Source of the DNA: Bretschneidera sinensis
Lineage: Eukaryota > Streptophyta > Magnoliopsida > Brassicales > Akaniaceae
Length of the DNA stretch: 64,000 nt
Direction: 5' to 3'
Assembly (NCBI GenBank): GCA_023935145.1
Contig: CM043699.1
Location: forward strand, 124,385,036-124,449,035
In this document: in pieces, positions 43,033 to 56,100 of the stretch
Numbering within the stretch: the stretch's first letter is position 1
Layout: every line of letters starts with the position of its first letter
Notes under the pieces: model-generated
What the model saw: only the letters and a program-made list of their open reading frames with translations
Told to the model about the DNA's origin: nothing
Database searches by the model: none
Translations under genes and position numbers: made by a program

Positions 43033-46000
43033 CTAGTTGTTTGGAAGGAGGCACTTAGAGTCCACCTCTTGGAGCTCTAGTGCTTGTGTTTCAGTTATAT
43101 ACTGTACTGATTCAAGTACCAAATCTTCATCTCTTGGAGGAATTTTAATGTCAAGGTAAGGCTTGGCTCTGTGTCCATTGATTGTAAAGGGCTTATTTTC
43201 GTTGGGGCCACAGACTTCTAATGCACTATGAGGGAAGACCTTGGTGATCATGTACGGACCATACCATCTGGATTTGAGCTTGCTTGGGAATAGCCTCAAT
43301 CGTGAGTCATGTAACAACACCTTTTGTCCTACATGGAACTCCTTCCAGATTAGTTGTTTGTCATGATAAACTTTTGTCCGTTCCTTGTACAACTTTGCAT
43401 TCTCATAGGCATCATATCTCAATTCTTCAAGCTCATTTAGATGTAGTTTCCTTTTCTCACCCGCTTGCTTCATGTCAAAGTTGAACTGCTTAATGGCTCA
43501 ATATACTCGATGTTCTAATTCCACCGAGAGATGGCATGCTTTTCCAAAGACTAGACGGTAGGGAGACATGCCAATTGGAGTCTTATAAGCTGTCCTATAT
43601 GCCCATAGAGCATCATTTAAGCGTAGAGACCAATCCTTTCGATTCGGTTTTACTGTCCTTTCTAAGATTCCCTTGATTTATCAGTTGCTTATCTCTACTT
43701 GGCCATTGGTTTGAGGATGATATGGAGTGCCAACTCGATGAGTAATCCCATATTTTTGGAGTAGTTCGGAAAAAGAACGATGATGAAAGTGGCTGCCCCC
43801 ATCACTGATGATTGCTCTTGGAGTTCCAAACCTAGTAAAAATGTTAGCCTGCAAAATCTTGATAGCCACTTTGTGATCATTAGTCCTTGAGGGGATAGCC
43901 TCAACCCATTTAGACACATAATCCATGCCCACAAGAATATATAAGTAGCCAAATGAGTTAGGAAAGGGTCCCATGAAATCAATGCCCCATACGTCAAAAA
44001 GTTATACCACATGAATATTTTGTAAGGGCATCTGATTTCGGGAAGAGATGTTACCTGTCCGCTGGCATCTATCACATGAGCTGCAAAAGGAGAAAACATC
44101 TTTAAATAGATTACTCCAATAGAAACCAGATTGGAGTACCTTAAGAGCCGTTCATTTTGCTCCAAAATGACCTCCACAAGCAAACTGGTGGCAATGTTGC
44201 AACAAGCTCGAGTGCTCCTCTTCATGGATACATCGTCTGATGATTTGATCAGGGCAGACCTTGAAAAGGTATGGATCATCCCAATGGTAGTGTCTTGACA
44301 GAGATATTAGCCATTTCTTTTCTTGAGTAGTCATACCTGGGGGAAAAACTTTAACAGTTAGATAATTAACTATATCAGCATACCATGGAAGTTTTACCTC
44401 TAGTGTAAATAGTTGTTCATCGGGGAAGTTCTCATTCAAAGGTAACTCTTTATCATCACTCTCATATGGGAGTCTTGACAAATGATCCACAACTGCATTC
44501 TCACTGCCCTTTTTGTCTTTGATCTCTAAATCAAATTCTTGGAGTAGGAGTACCCATCTGATTAGCCTAGGCTTTGCATCTTTCTTAGAAAACAAATATC
44601 TCAAAGCAGCATGGTCAGTGAATACAATAACTTTAGAACCAATAAGATATGATCTAAACTTCTCTAAAGCAAAAATAATAGCTAACAAATCTTTTTCAGT
44701 AGTAGAATAGTTAAGTTGAGCATTATTTAACATTCTAGAAGCATAGTAAATAGCATGAGGTACCTTATTGATTCTTTGACCTAAGACAGCTCCCAAGGCG
44801 AAGTCACTGGCATCACACATTAATTCGAAAGGGAGATTCCAATCTGGTGCCATCATTATTGGGGCAGAGGTGAGAACATTCTTCAAGGTGTTGAAAGCTT
44901 GCATACAATCATCATTCCATTCAAACTTGGTATCTTTAGTCAATAGTGCACAAAGAGGTCTCGAGATTTTGGAGAAGTCCTTGATGAATCTTCTATAAAA
45001 ACCGGCATGTCCAAGGAAACTTCTAATGCCCTTGACCGTGAGAGGGGGAGGTAGCTTTGAAATGATGTCAATCTTAGCTTTGTCTACCTCAATACCTTTG
45101 TTTGAGATGGAGTGACCCAACACAATACCTTGTTGAACCATGAAGTGACATTTCTCCCAATTCAGTACTAAATTACTCTATTCACATCTCCTTAGGATAT
45201 TTTCCAAATGATTCAGGCACTCATCGAAATTAGATCCAAAGACACTAAAATCATCCATGAACACCTCAATATATTTCTCTACCATATCGAAAAAAATGCT
45301 TATCATACATCTTTGAAAAGTGGCTAGTGCATTCCATAAACCGAATGGCATTCTTCTATAAGCAAATGTACCAAAAGGACATGTGAATGTAGTATTTTCT
45401 TGATCCTCAAATGCTATGGCAATTTGATTGTATCCATTATACCCATCCAAGAAGCAGTAATAACTATGACCAGCTAACCTCTCTAGCATTTGATCAATGA
45501 ATGGCAGGGGAAAATGGTCTTTTCTAGTTACTTTGTTTAATCTTCGGTAATCAATGCATACTCTCCAACCCGTTGTTTTTCTTGTAAGTATGAGCTCCTT
45601 ATCTTCATTCTTTACCACGGTAATCCCACTCTTTTTAGGAACGACTTGGATCGGACTCACCCATTTGCTATCCGATATAGGGTAAATGATGCCAACATCT
45701 AGTAGCTTTAATATCTCGGCCTTTACTATCTCCTTCATGTGTGGGTTAAGTCTTCTTTGAGCATCTCGAGTAGGCCTTGCTTCTTCTTCAAGGTAAATAT
45801 TATGCATGCACTTTGCTGGACTTATCCCCTTAAAGTCAGCAATGGTCCACCCAATGGCAGTTTTATGCTCCCTAAGAACTCTTAACAGCTTCCCTTCTTC
45901 CCTACTACTCAAGTTAGCAGCTACAATCACAGGTAAAGTCTCATTTTCTCTTAAGTAGGCGTATGTTAAATGCTCGGGTAGCTGCTTTAGTTCCAATGTT

Positions 46001-48423
46001 GGTGCCTGCACAATGGATGGAAGAAGAGTAGTATTAGTGGGTATGAGATATTCAAACGGAGGAGGATACATACTGGAGTATTTTGGAGAGGTCGCAAGAA
46101 GGTGCACAGCTGTGATGATGTCATCAGTAACATCTTCATATTCTTTCTCAATATCCATATCCGTGAAGCTATGAGTGAGAGTAGTCTCCAATGGATCAAT
46201 GTGTTGGACCTGAAAAGCTTGCTCAACAAAGTTTTGTATCATACAAACATTAAAGCATTCCAAGTCATCTTGAGGAAGTTTCATTGCATCAAATATTTTA
46301 AACTCTATTTTCTCACCATTGATTTTCATACTTACTATACCCTTTTTTACACAGATCTTAGTATCGGCAGTTCTCATAAATGGTCTCCCTAATATGATAG
46401 GCAAAGGTAATGGCATAGAGAATTCTTCCATGTCTAATACAATGAAATCAGCAGGTAAAATGAACTCACCAACTTTCGCTAAGACGTCCTCGAGAACACC
46501 CCTAGGTCTTTTAATACTCCTATCTGCCAACTATAAGGTAATAGAAGTTGGTTGTAGCTCCCCCAAACCTAGGGTTTCGAATATCGTGTAAGGTAGCAAG
46601 TTTACCCCCGTTCCTAAGTCTAGCAATGCCTTATCAAATAGCTAATCACCTATTCTACAGGGAATAGTAAAAGTACCCGGATCTTTCAGTTTTGGTGGGA
46701 GTTTTCTTAACAGTACAGCACTTACCTCCTCAGTTAATACTACAGTCTTATGCTCTTGAAATTTTCTTTTATGAGTGCAACAATCTTTTAGGAATTTAGT
46801 ATAGGCAGGTATTTGGTGAATTGCATCTAATAATGGAATATTAATTTCAACTTTCCGCAAGGTCTCAAAAATATCAAGTAGTTTATTGTCTTTCTTTTGT
46901 TTTACTAACCTTTGCGGGAAGGGTGGTGCATTCACCTTCTCTATCTCGCTTACCCTTGATGCCGATAGTGTTTCTTTGGATGCTACTGCCAAATCCTCGG
47001 ATCCAATCACTTTGCCATTTCTCAAGGTTGTGACAGCTTTTAGTTGTTGATGCCCTCTAGGGTTGGGTAGTGTTTGAGCTGGGAACTCTCCTTGCTTTCT
47101 GCTACTGAGCTCTTTAGCTAATTATCCCACTTGTACCTCTAGTCTTTGAATTGCTTGCTCATGTGCCACATTGGTTTGTTTTTGCTGAGTCATGAACTGT
47201 TCTTGTGACGTCACCAGTTATCTTACTAGACTTTCGAGGTCGTTCTTCTTTGGTTCAGAATTAGCAGTGGGCTGCGGGTTTCGTTGCTGTCCTTGGTTAT
47301 TCTGATTGTTGCTCCATGAGAAATTTGGGTGATTCCACCATCCAGGGTTGTAAGTGTTTGCATATGGATTATTCTTTGGATAGTTGTTTGGTCCCACATA
47401 ATTTGCTTGTTCCAAATCTGCGGATAGAGGACATGTATCAGTATTATGATCATATTAAGAGCATATTGCACATACCTGTAGTGGTGTAGCTGGTAGGTTA
47501 GATGAGGCAGTTTGAGCAACCATGGCTTTTGCCAATAGGACTAGTTTCTTTTCCATCGCTGCCAATTGAGGGGAAGATCCTCCATTCAGATTTACCTCAT
47601 ACACACCTTTACCTTTGGTTACATGTCTACCTCGAGAGGAGAATTGCTGGGTGTGCTTGCTGACGGTTTTGAATAGCTCCATTGCTTCTTCACTACTTTT
47701 CTCCATCAGGACTCCTCCACAACCTGAATCAACAATACATTTATTAGTATCATTTAAACCTTCATAGAATGCTTGTAACAGTTCATCTTGAGGTAGGTTA
47801 TGGTGTGAGCATTTCAGTAGTAATTCGTTGAAGTGTCCCCATGCTTCGAAGAAGAGGTCCCCATCCTTTTGTTGGAAGGACTGGATCTCCTTCCTCATTT
47901 GTCTCGTCTTTTGGGCTGGGAAGAACTTCCTCAAGAATTTGCTTGCCAACTCTTCCCAAGTGTGGATGGAAACTGCAAGCAAAGAATTATACTAAAGTTT
48001 AGCATTATCTTTCAAGGAAAAAGGGAACAGAATTAACCTTATTCCTTCTTGGTCTAGGCCTTGTATGTGCTGGAACTTGCAAAGATCGAAAAATTCTCGG
48101 AGGTGTAAGTGTGGATCTTCATTAGGAGTTCCCCTAAAATGAGTCAAAGCATTCAAGATTTGCGGAGATATGTAATAATTTCCCGCCGCCTCAGGTTGAT
48201 ATGTGATACATGATGGTTGATCAATGTTCCGAGGGATGAAGGATTGCTTCATTGGTACTCGTGCAGGTGGTTGCTGGTTTTCGAGCTGTTCTGCTATTTG
48301 TGTTTCGTTCTCGACTTCTTCTTAGTTCTCCTCGAAATTGTTCCTTAGCTTTTGTCAGATAGTCTGTTCAAGCTCGGGATCGAGGGGAAAGAATTCTGGA
48401 TGTCGAGATCGAAGTCTATGCAT
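43033..48423 (-). pseudogene. gag-pol: gag-pol polyprotein of G, single frame with nonsense codons
   Basis: ATG 48423-48421 (MHRLRSRHPEFFPLDPELEQ). Gag core (HLREFFDLCKFQ, LASKFLRKFFPAQKTRQMR) at about 48130-47850; CCHC knuckle (CAICS, stop, YDHNTDTC) near 47470; protease LLDLGTGVNLLP near 46610; RT with WRVCIDYRRLNK near 45550 and FMDDFSVFG near 45250; RNase [29 protein letters not shown] at 44820-44600; integrase HHCC at about 44190-44050, catalytic Asp ([18 protein letters not shown]) and Glu ([10 protein letters not shown]), C-terminal domain to 43033. Every open segment is in the same frame; I count about fourteen stops and no frameshift. Several stops replace Gln, Arg or Trp. It would encode all replication enzymes of the family. 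Confidence 0.92.
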
Positions 48424-48680
48424 AAATCAGAAAAACTAGCTTCAGTGTAGCAGTGCAACTCTGCTGCTCGGGTAACTCTCTGCCCTAAATGCGCTCGATC
48501 GCACAGGAGGTTGCGATCGATCGCAAGTACAACAGAAACTGTGATTTAGGGTTTTATGTGCCTGTAACACAAAGTATCTCGATTAGGTTTTGATGAAAAA
48601 TAAAAATAAAGATGGTAAATAGAAAATAAAATAATAATAATGTTTAAATGAAAGTAATTCTAAAAGAAACTTTAGCGCAA
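48424..48680 (-). other. 5' leader of G
   Basis: Contains a palindromic pair at 48488-48523 (TGCGCTCGATCGCA, TTGCGATCGATCGCAA) between gag start and PBS, as in B and C. Confidence 0.6.
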
Positions 48681-48698
48681 TCCCCGGCAACGGCGTCA
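48681..48698 (-). promoter_or_regulatory. Primer-binding site of G (tRNA-Asp)
   Basis: Minus strand TGACGCCGTTGCCGGGGA, one G-to-A difference from the B and C sites, six bases from the LTR. Confidence 0.88.
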
Positions 48699-48704
48699 AA
48701 AACT

Positions 48705-50048
48705 TGTTGTGCGATTATTTACCTAAATAAATAAGCGAATAATCGTACTAGTTATACTTACAAGTGCACAAGGTCATCAGTGTAGTCTAGTGTGCAAGAG
48801 CAAGGTCATCTCCACAGGGATTGGTAAAGTTGCTTTTTAGAATTAGTTTCTTTAAGTAAAAAGAAATAAAATAATTGTTGTGTGTGATTTGATAATAATA
48901 AAGACATAGGGCTTTGATATCCACCACTAGTCAAACTTTCCCAATTGTATAAGGTATCAGTGCACTAGCCTTATTATGTATACCTACTGGTTGCCAACCT
49001 AAGGGCATGGTATCTACTCCTTAAGCTATTGATCTCCCTAAGCAACGAGTTAGGCATGGTATCTACTCTAACTCTTTTCTTCCTTAAGGGATTCAGCATG
49101 GTATCTGCTTGAGTTGTTTCTTAAGAAAACATAAGTACTATGGAAATCGACAACCACATGAGACCTAGGGCATGGTATCTACTCCCAGTTTCCCATGTTG
49201 ATTAACCCGGGTATCCGGATAAGATATCCCTTGTTACTAATTTTAGACCCAGGACTCGGTCATCCAAATTGATCTAACTAACCAATCCATACCACATGCA
49301 TACATTGGCCATACACATACATATGAGGAATTTAAATAAGCACAGGAATTAATCAAGTTAAGCTACATAATAAAGGCTATTGGCAAAGATTTTATCAATG
49401 AATATAAATATGGGAATGCATAACTAGGGCTTCAATCGAGCCCTATAAGAAAGTTAGTTACACATACTATCTGAAATAAACATTATAAATAAACTAAACA
49501 TTAAAGGAGAAGAATAAACTCGAGAGAAGAGGCGTCAATTCTCTCCCTAGGCTCTCAACTCCAAGTAAAAGAAAAAGAGAAAAATGTTTTCTATCTGAGG
49601 TGTCTTATGTGTGTGAGTTACAAGTGTATTTAGAGGTCTTTGAGAAGTCCTAAGAGACCCATGAGTTCCTAAACCTTCCTAAAACGAAAATTTTCTTATT
49701 TCCAAAATAGGGTTCTACAGTTTACTGTTCATGCCCATACATGTGCACTCGATCGCATATGTCTTGCAGTCGATCGCAGTGTGCGCTCGATCCTTCATGT
49801 GTGCGCACGATCGCAATGTGCCCTCGATTGCATTGCATGGCGTGATCGATCGATCGCAATTTGTCCAGAGAATGCTCCAGGGATTCCAGATTTCTTCCTT
49901 TAAGTGCCAAAATGGCTTCTTTTTTCTCCAAAACCCTTTAAAAACATGTAAAACACACAAATGGAGTAAAAGAGACCAAATTAACGTAATTAAGGACCTA
50001 ACAAATGTAAATAAAGGGGCTTAAATATGAATATTTAAGCATCTATCA
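48705..50048 (-). repeat. 5' LTR of G
   Basis: 1344 bp, close to the 3' LTR. The TATA position is altered: plus-strand TATTTAGAG (49627-49635) instead of TATTTATAG, so the promoter of this copy is probably weakened. U3 array at 49735-49860. Confidence 0.95.
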
Positions 50049-51618
50049 GATTCTTAAAACAAATGCAATGCACTTTGGCTATCCGAATACAGCACCACCT
50101 GCTCTTTTAGGTCGTTCAACTCTTCCAACAACCCCTTACACTATAGAGCCTCCTTACTAGCTTCCGTTGTTGCTATATACTCTACTTCGGTTATTGAGAG
50201 TGCTACCACCGGCTGCAACTGAGCCTTCCAACTTATACAACATCCGTTTAATTTGAAAAAATATGAGGTAATCAATCTTCTCTTATCCCGATCTACTCTA
50301 CAGTTTGAATCCATATAACTTTCTAACCAGATGGACTTACCCCTCTTCTCATAAACAAGCCCCACATCTGAGCTCCCTTCAAATACCTCAGCAACCATTT
50401 CATCCCAAGCCAATGCTCATTTTTCAAGATTACTCATAAACCTGCTGAGAACACTAATGGCATGAGAAATATCGGGTCTAGTGCTTACCATGGTGAACAT
50501 GACTGATCTAACCGCCTAGAGTAAGGGACCTTTTTCATTTCCTTCTTCTCCTCATTCGAACTAGGACATTGATCACTAGAGAACTTGAAATGACCAGCAA
50601 GGGAATTTTTACTGGTTTACTATCCTCCATAGAGAATTTAGATATCATCTTTTCTATGTAAGAAGTCTAAGAAACCTTCAACCTGTTTCTCTCCCTTTCC
50701 CAGATTATACTCATCCCAAGAATCTTTTGAGTATGACTAAGATCCTTCATTTCAAATTCCGAACTGAGTTGAGACTTCAACCTTTCTATCCTCTCCTTGC
50801 TGCTACCAACCAATAACATATCATCAACATAGATGAGGATAATCACCATTTCCTCCACCTTGTGACCTTTGTAGTATAAGTACGAATCATAGTAGCTCTT
50901 CAGGAAACCCAAGCTAGTTACAAAGGAATCAAACCTCTTATTCCACTGCCGAGGTGATTGTTTCAGGCCATAGAGAGATTTCTTCAATTTGCATACCAAA
51001 TCCCGCCGCCTTCTTTCCTCATAGCCTTCGGATTGTCTCATTTAGATGCTCTCATCAAGCTTTCTATGTAAGAACACTGTCTTCACATCTATTTGTTCAA
51101 TCTCTCAATTAAATTGGACCACCATAGCTAACACTATCCTTATCGTCTTGTATTTCACAACTAATGAGAAAATTTCTGTTAAATCAATGCCTTCCCTTTG
51201 TGTGAACCCCATCGCCGCTAGCCTAGCCTTATACCAAACTTTATCCCTTGGAGTGTTTCCTTCTTTGATCTTGTAAATCCATTTACAATCCACAACTCTC
51301 TGTTTTTCTGGTTTAGACACCAATTCCCAAGAGTTGTTGTTCTTCAAAGAATGCATTTCCTCCTCCATATCTAGCTTCCATCTTGACAAATCCTTATTTC
51401 TCATGGCATCACAGTAAGTTTCTGGTTCATCGTTGATTATCCCTCTTTCTAAATAAGGAGCTGCTGTAATAACATTGCAAAACCATATCTCAAAGGTGGT
51501 CTGATCTGCCTTCTTTCCCGGTCTCTTGTGAGCGGATAATCATTTCTATTTGCTGCATCATCTCCTTATAGTTTAGCCTCCTCTTGAGTGTCTTGAGCTT
51601 GGCCTTCATCAATGGGCT
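50049..51618 (-). pseudogene. Copia F RNase H-RT, copy 1
   Basis: RNase H (MAWDEMVAEVFEGSSDVGLV, SWKAQLQPVVALSITEVEYI) at 50413-50141 with the expected motif order. RT YVDDMLLVGSS near 50820 and KKSLYGLKQSPRQWNKRFDS near 50960 lie in 51041-50667; the RT N-terminus ([40 protein letters not shown]) is at 51404-51105. Stops and frameshifts separate the segments. It resumes at 61198 beyond D. About 7% different from copy 2 over a 155-bp stretch I compared. Confidence 0.85.
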
Positions 51619-52959
51619 TGATGAGTACTAAATATTACGTGTTTTGGCCCTTTAGTTTACATTTGTTGAGTTCTTAGTTATGTTATTTCGTGCTATTTTA
51701 TCTATTTTCTGTGTTTTCTGTGTTTTTATAGGTTTTAGAATAAAATGAAGCAATGTGGAAACTACAGGGCTTAAAGAGAAAAAGGTGAGGATGCCTAGTG
51801 CGATCGAGCGCACAGGATTTGCGATCATGCGTACAAGATATGAGATCAATCGCACCTGCACTCAAGCGCACCAAACTTGCGATCGATCGCAAGTGACTCA
51901 CACATCCCACACTGGAGAGAAAACAACAGCAGTATCATATATATTGCAGTGCATTGTGATGCGCTCGAGCACGAAAGGGTTGCGATCAATCGCAAGTGAC
52001 TCGCACATCCCACATCGGATAGGAAGCACTTACAGTGTGCCAGACACATTGCATCGCACCATGCTGCGATCGATCGCACTAGACTTGCGATCGATCGCAA
52101 AGGACCAGTATCCCACATCGAATTTACAGCTCATTATACAATGGGAATTCCTTTATATAAACACTACCTCACTTCATTATTCAGTGTGCAGTCTGGTGGA
52201 TTTCTACTAGCATTCTAGTTGATTATCTAAGGGTTTTTGCCACCACCGAGGGAAGTGCTGCCCAACAGCGTGTGGAATTTCTCCCAATGTATAGTAAGTT
52301 TTAATTCTTTTCAAGTTTTTAATGCTTAGCACTTTTTATTGTGAAATTTAATTTCATGATCATGAGTGGCTAAAATCTTCACCTAAGGTTGAAGATGAAG
52401 CCTCGCCATTGTTTAGCATTATATTTTCATATATGTTCATAAAATTCTGATATGTTTAGTTTAAATGTTCTATTTCAATCGTTTGAGTAAATTCTTACGA
52501 TTGATAGTTTTTAATTGTTCTGTTGGATATTCTGCGTGATTCATCCGATGGATACATCGAATCCTTTTCGATTAAAATGGATTTCCTTTGTGATTTGTTA
52601 AAAGTGGATACATTGGATGCTTTTGGTTTAATTGGGATATTCATTGTTTTTTGTTTAAGTTAGATTCATGGAATGTTTTGATAGATTATTTTTATATAGA
52701 ACATGAAGATATATGTTTTACTTTGGTTTGGTGGATTCAGAAACCTTAGTGTTTTCATCATTAGTTTTTAAATCAATTTAGTTTAGTTTATATTTGTTTT
52801 GCAAAAATATAATTCACAATTCGGAACTAGGTTAAAATAAGGTTAGTTTAGATAAAAAGCTATTTTCACAACGCATTCCCTGTGGATTCGACCTCGCACT
52901 TGCACAAGACTATATTGAAAACGATTCGTGCGCTTGCAAGTAATTTAAAACTCACAACA
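51619..52959 (+). repeat. 5' LTR of D
   Basis: TGATGAGTACTAAATATTAC ... ACTCACAACA, 1341 bp. Palindromic array at about 51798-52105. TATATAA at 52153-52159. R-U5 has alternating GGATATTC and GGATACAT words, one in CGATGGATACATCG. Confidence 0.95.
51798..52105 (+). repeat. Palindromic CpG-rich array in U3 of D
   Basis: About ten words of the TGCGATCGATCGCA family spread over 300 bp. The last ones (TGCGATCGATCGCA at about 52067 and 52087) end 50 bp before the TATA box. The 3' LTR array (60020-60340) has about 16 bp more. Confidence 0.8.
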
Positions 52960-52965
52960 AGTTTT

Positions 52966-52983
52966 TGGCACCGTTGCCGGGGA
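52966..52983 (+). promoter_or_regulatory. Primer-binding site of D (tRNA-Asp)
   Basis: TGGCACCGTTGCCGGGGA, one G-to-A difference from the B and C sites. Confidence 0.88.
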
Positions 52984-53111
52984 ATTGTTTTTGTTTGTGA
53001 AATTTTTGTCTAAATTAATTTTATTTTTCTACTAGTTTAGTTAGCATTTTTGTTTTATTTTATTTTGCTGCTTCTGCTAGTTAGTTTGTTTTACTGTTTT
53101 CTGTTTGGTGT

Positions 53112-56100
53112 ATGCTTGGTCAGAGATCCCTGAATTTAGAATTGACACCTTTAGATCCTGATTTAGAAAGAACTCTTAGGAGACAGAAGAAGTTACTTGC
53201 TGAATAAGAGACAATTGAGAGGGGAGAAAACTTGAGAACCAAGAGCAACCTGGAGCGTGGAACGTGGACTCCACAACGTCTCTGAGAGATTTTTTCGCAC
53301 CAGTTGCGACTAACTCATCTTCCTGCATCGTGTTGCCACCCACCAATGCTACCCATTTTGATTTAAAATCACATGTCATCCAACTCCTACCCTCATTTCA
53401 TGGCTTAGATCTTGAAAATCCTTACAGCCATGTAAAGAAGTTCAAAGATATTTGTGCCACATACAAGTTCCAAAACTTTTCTGAGGAGTCAGTCCATCTT
53501 AGACTTTTCCCTTTTTCTCTTCATGATAGAGCTAGGGCATAGTTGGATTCCAACACATTTGGGTATATTACATCTTGGGAAAATCTGCTGAGTAAATTCT
53601 ATAATAAATTTTTCCTAATGTCTAGAGTGAATGAGTATCGAAAGGAGATTAGTTCTTTCACTCAGGAGGAGGATGAGAAGTTTTCTAAGAGTTTGGAGCG
53701 TTTTAAAGAGTTACTGATTAGATGCCCTCCACATGGATATAAGAAGTGGAGACTTGTTCAGTTCTTCTACCAAGGTTTGACTCAACCCAACCGTAGCATG
53801 ATCGAGTCTATGAATGGGGGGGGCATTCTTAAATCTGACAGGGGATGAAGCATACAAGGCATTGGACAAACTGTCCGACAACTCACAACAGTGGGATTTT
53901 TCAAGCTGTCGGGATAAGTCCATTCATGCTCCTAGGAAAGGAGGCATCTATGAGATTAAGGAGGAGACTGACTTGAAGATAAAGATAGATGCTCTCACCA
54001 AGAAAATTGACGCTCTCACTATGGGCAAGTCCATCAATGCTGCCAATACAATTAATGATGATTATTGTTCCATCTGTGCTAGTCCTATGCATTTAGCACA
54101 GAATTTTCCATCTATGCCAGCTTTTGCCAAGTGTCCCACGGAATATGTAAACGCTTTCAATGACTATCGGAGGCAATCAAGTGGATCCTACTCTGAGACT
54201 TACAATCCAAGGTGGCGGAATCACCCTAATTTTTCATGGAAGCAGAACTAATCGCTGAATCAGAGAGGAACCCCTCATCATGCTCACAATCAATACCCTC
54301 TTGGATTGCCTCCTCTAATTCCAAGTCATGGTCGCTTAGTCCATCCAGCACCAGCATTTGCTTACCATACTCCCACTCAAGCGCCAATGCCGGTTTCACA
54401 GTCATTGGAGGACACCTTCAAGGAGTTCATGAAGATGACCGACCAATCCATCAATGAAGTGACGAGTGCGACAATAGTAAACACCCAAGCGATTGCCAAT
54501 CTAGAGAGTCAAATGGGGCAAATCGCAAGTCACTTGGGTGAAAGAGAAAAGGGAAAGTTCCCCAGTCAGCCCGTGACCAACCCGAAGAGACAGTTTGCGA
54601 TTGGAAATTCATCAAATCCTATGCACGGGCAGGAATAAGTGCAATCGATTGTCATATTAAGGTCTGGGAGACAAGTAGACAAATTGAGTGGAAGAGAGCC
54701 CTGCTATGCAGCAAAGGCAAGAAAGTGGCAACAAGGAGAAGAGAGATACTGAGCCATCTACAGCCACTCCTAGGTCGTTTGTACCTAAAGCAGCTTACCC
54801 TGAGAGATTACAAGCACCCAAGAAATGAGGGAAGTTTGAAGAAATTCTGGAGGTGTTCAAGCGAGTCCAAATCAATATTCCACTTTTAGACACCATCGAG
54901 CAAGTGCCATCATATGCCAAGTTCTTAAAGGACTTGATCACTATCAAAAGGAGGATGAGTATCTCGAAGAAGGCATTTTTGACCGAGTAGGTTAGCTCAA
55001 TCCTTCAATGCAAGCTGCCGATCAAGTATAAGGACCAAAGGTGTTCTACCATCTCTTGCATGATAGGAGTCAGCCAGATTGAGAGGGCTCTATTGGATTT
55101 AGGAGCCAGTGTGAATCTTCTGCCCTATTCAGTCTATTTGCCATTGGGGTTAGGAGAATTGAAGCCCACATCCACAACACTTCAATTGGCTGACAGGTCA
55201 GTGAAAATACCACAGGGAGTAGTTGAGGACGTTTTGATAAAGGTAGATCAGTTTTATTTTCCCATGGATTTTATTGTGCTAGATATAGAGCCGGTCCAGA
55301 ATATAGAGATTCAGATACTGGTGATTCTAGGGCAACCATTCTTAGCTACTGCTAATGCCCTAATCAATTGTAGGACAGGGGTGATGAAGATTTCCTTCGG
55401 AAATATGACAGTGGAGTTGAATATTTTTGATATCACTAAGCAACCACTGGAATTTGCTGAAGTTAGAAATATATGCTTAATAGAGGAGATTATTGAAGAG
55501 ACAGTGGATGAATCAAGCATGGAGGACCCCTTGGAGGCATGCTTTGCTCAGTTTGGAGATGATATGGATTTGGATAAGTTACTTGAGCAAGAAAATTCCA
55601 TTTTAGAGTCTGCTCCTACGGAGAGTAGTGAGAAAGAAGAGACTGAAGAACTTGAGCCTCCTAAGAAGGAACTTAAACCTTTACCGGACAATCTTCAATA
55701 TAAGTTCCTAGGTCCAGCAGAGTCTTTGCCTGTGATTATAGCTTCAGATTTGGTTGAGGCTCAAGAGGAGAAATTATTAGATGTTTTGAGAGAGCACAAA
55801 GAAGCTATAGGCTGGACTATTAAGGATATCAAGGGAATCAGCCCCTCGTTGGTAATGCACAAGATACATTTGGAGGAGAATGCCAAGCCATCGAGGGAGC
55901 CACAAAGAAGGCTCAACCCAGCAATGCAAGAGGTTGTGAGGGCAGAAGTAATTAAGCTGTTAGATGCAGGGATCATTTATCCCATCTCTGATAGCAAGTG
56001 GGTGAGCCCGATTCATGTCGTGCCCAAGCGAGATGGATTAACAGTAGTGAAGAATAAGGACGACGAGTTGGTGCCAACTCGTGTTCAGTCAGGATGGAGA

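Larger units (their letters stand above)
38397..50048 (-). mobile_element. Athila element G, full length, best preserved copy
   Basis: 11.65 kb: 5' LTR 48705-50048, PBS, gag-pol, env-position ORF, 3' modules, PPT, 3' LTR 38397-39735. Perfect 5-bp target-site duplication GATTC (38392-38396, 50049-50053). Over the first ~400 bp the two LTRs differ at 13 positions by my count, 11 of them transitions, so the insertion is fairly young. Confidence 0.95.
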
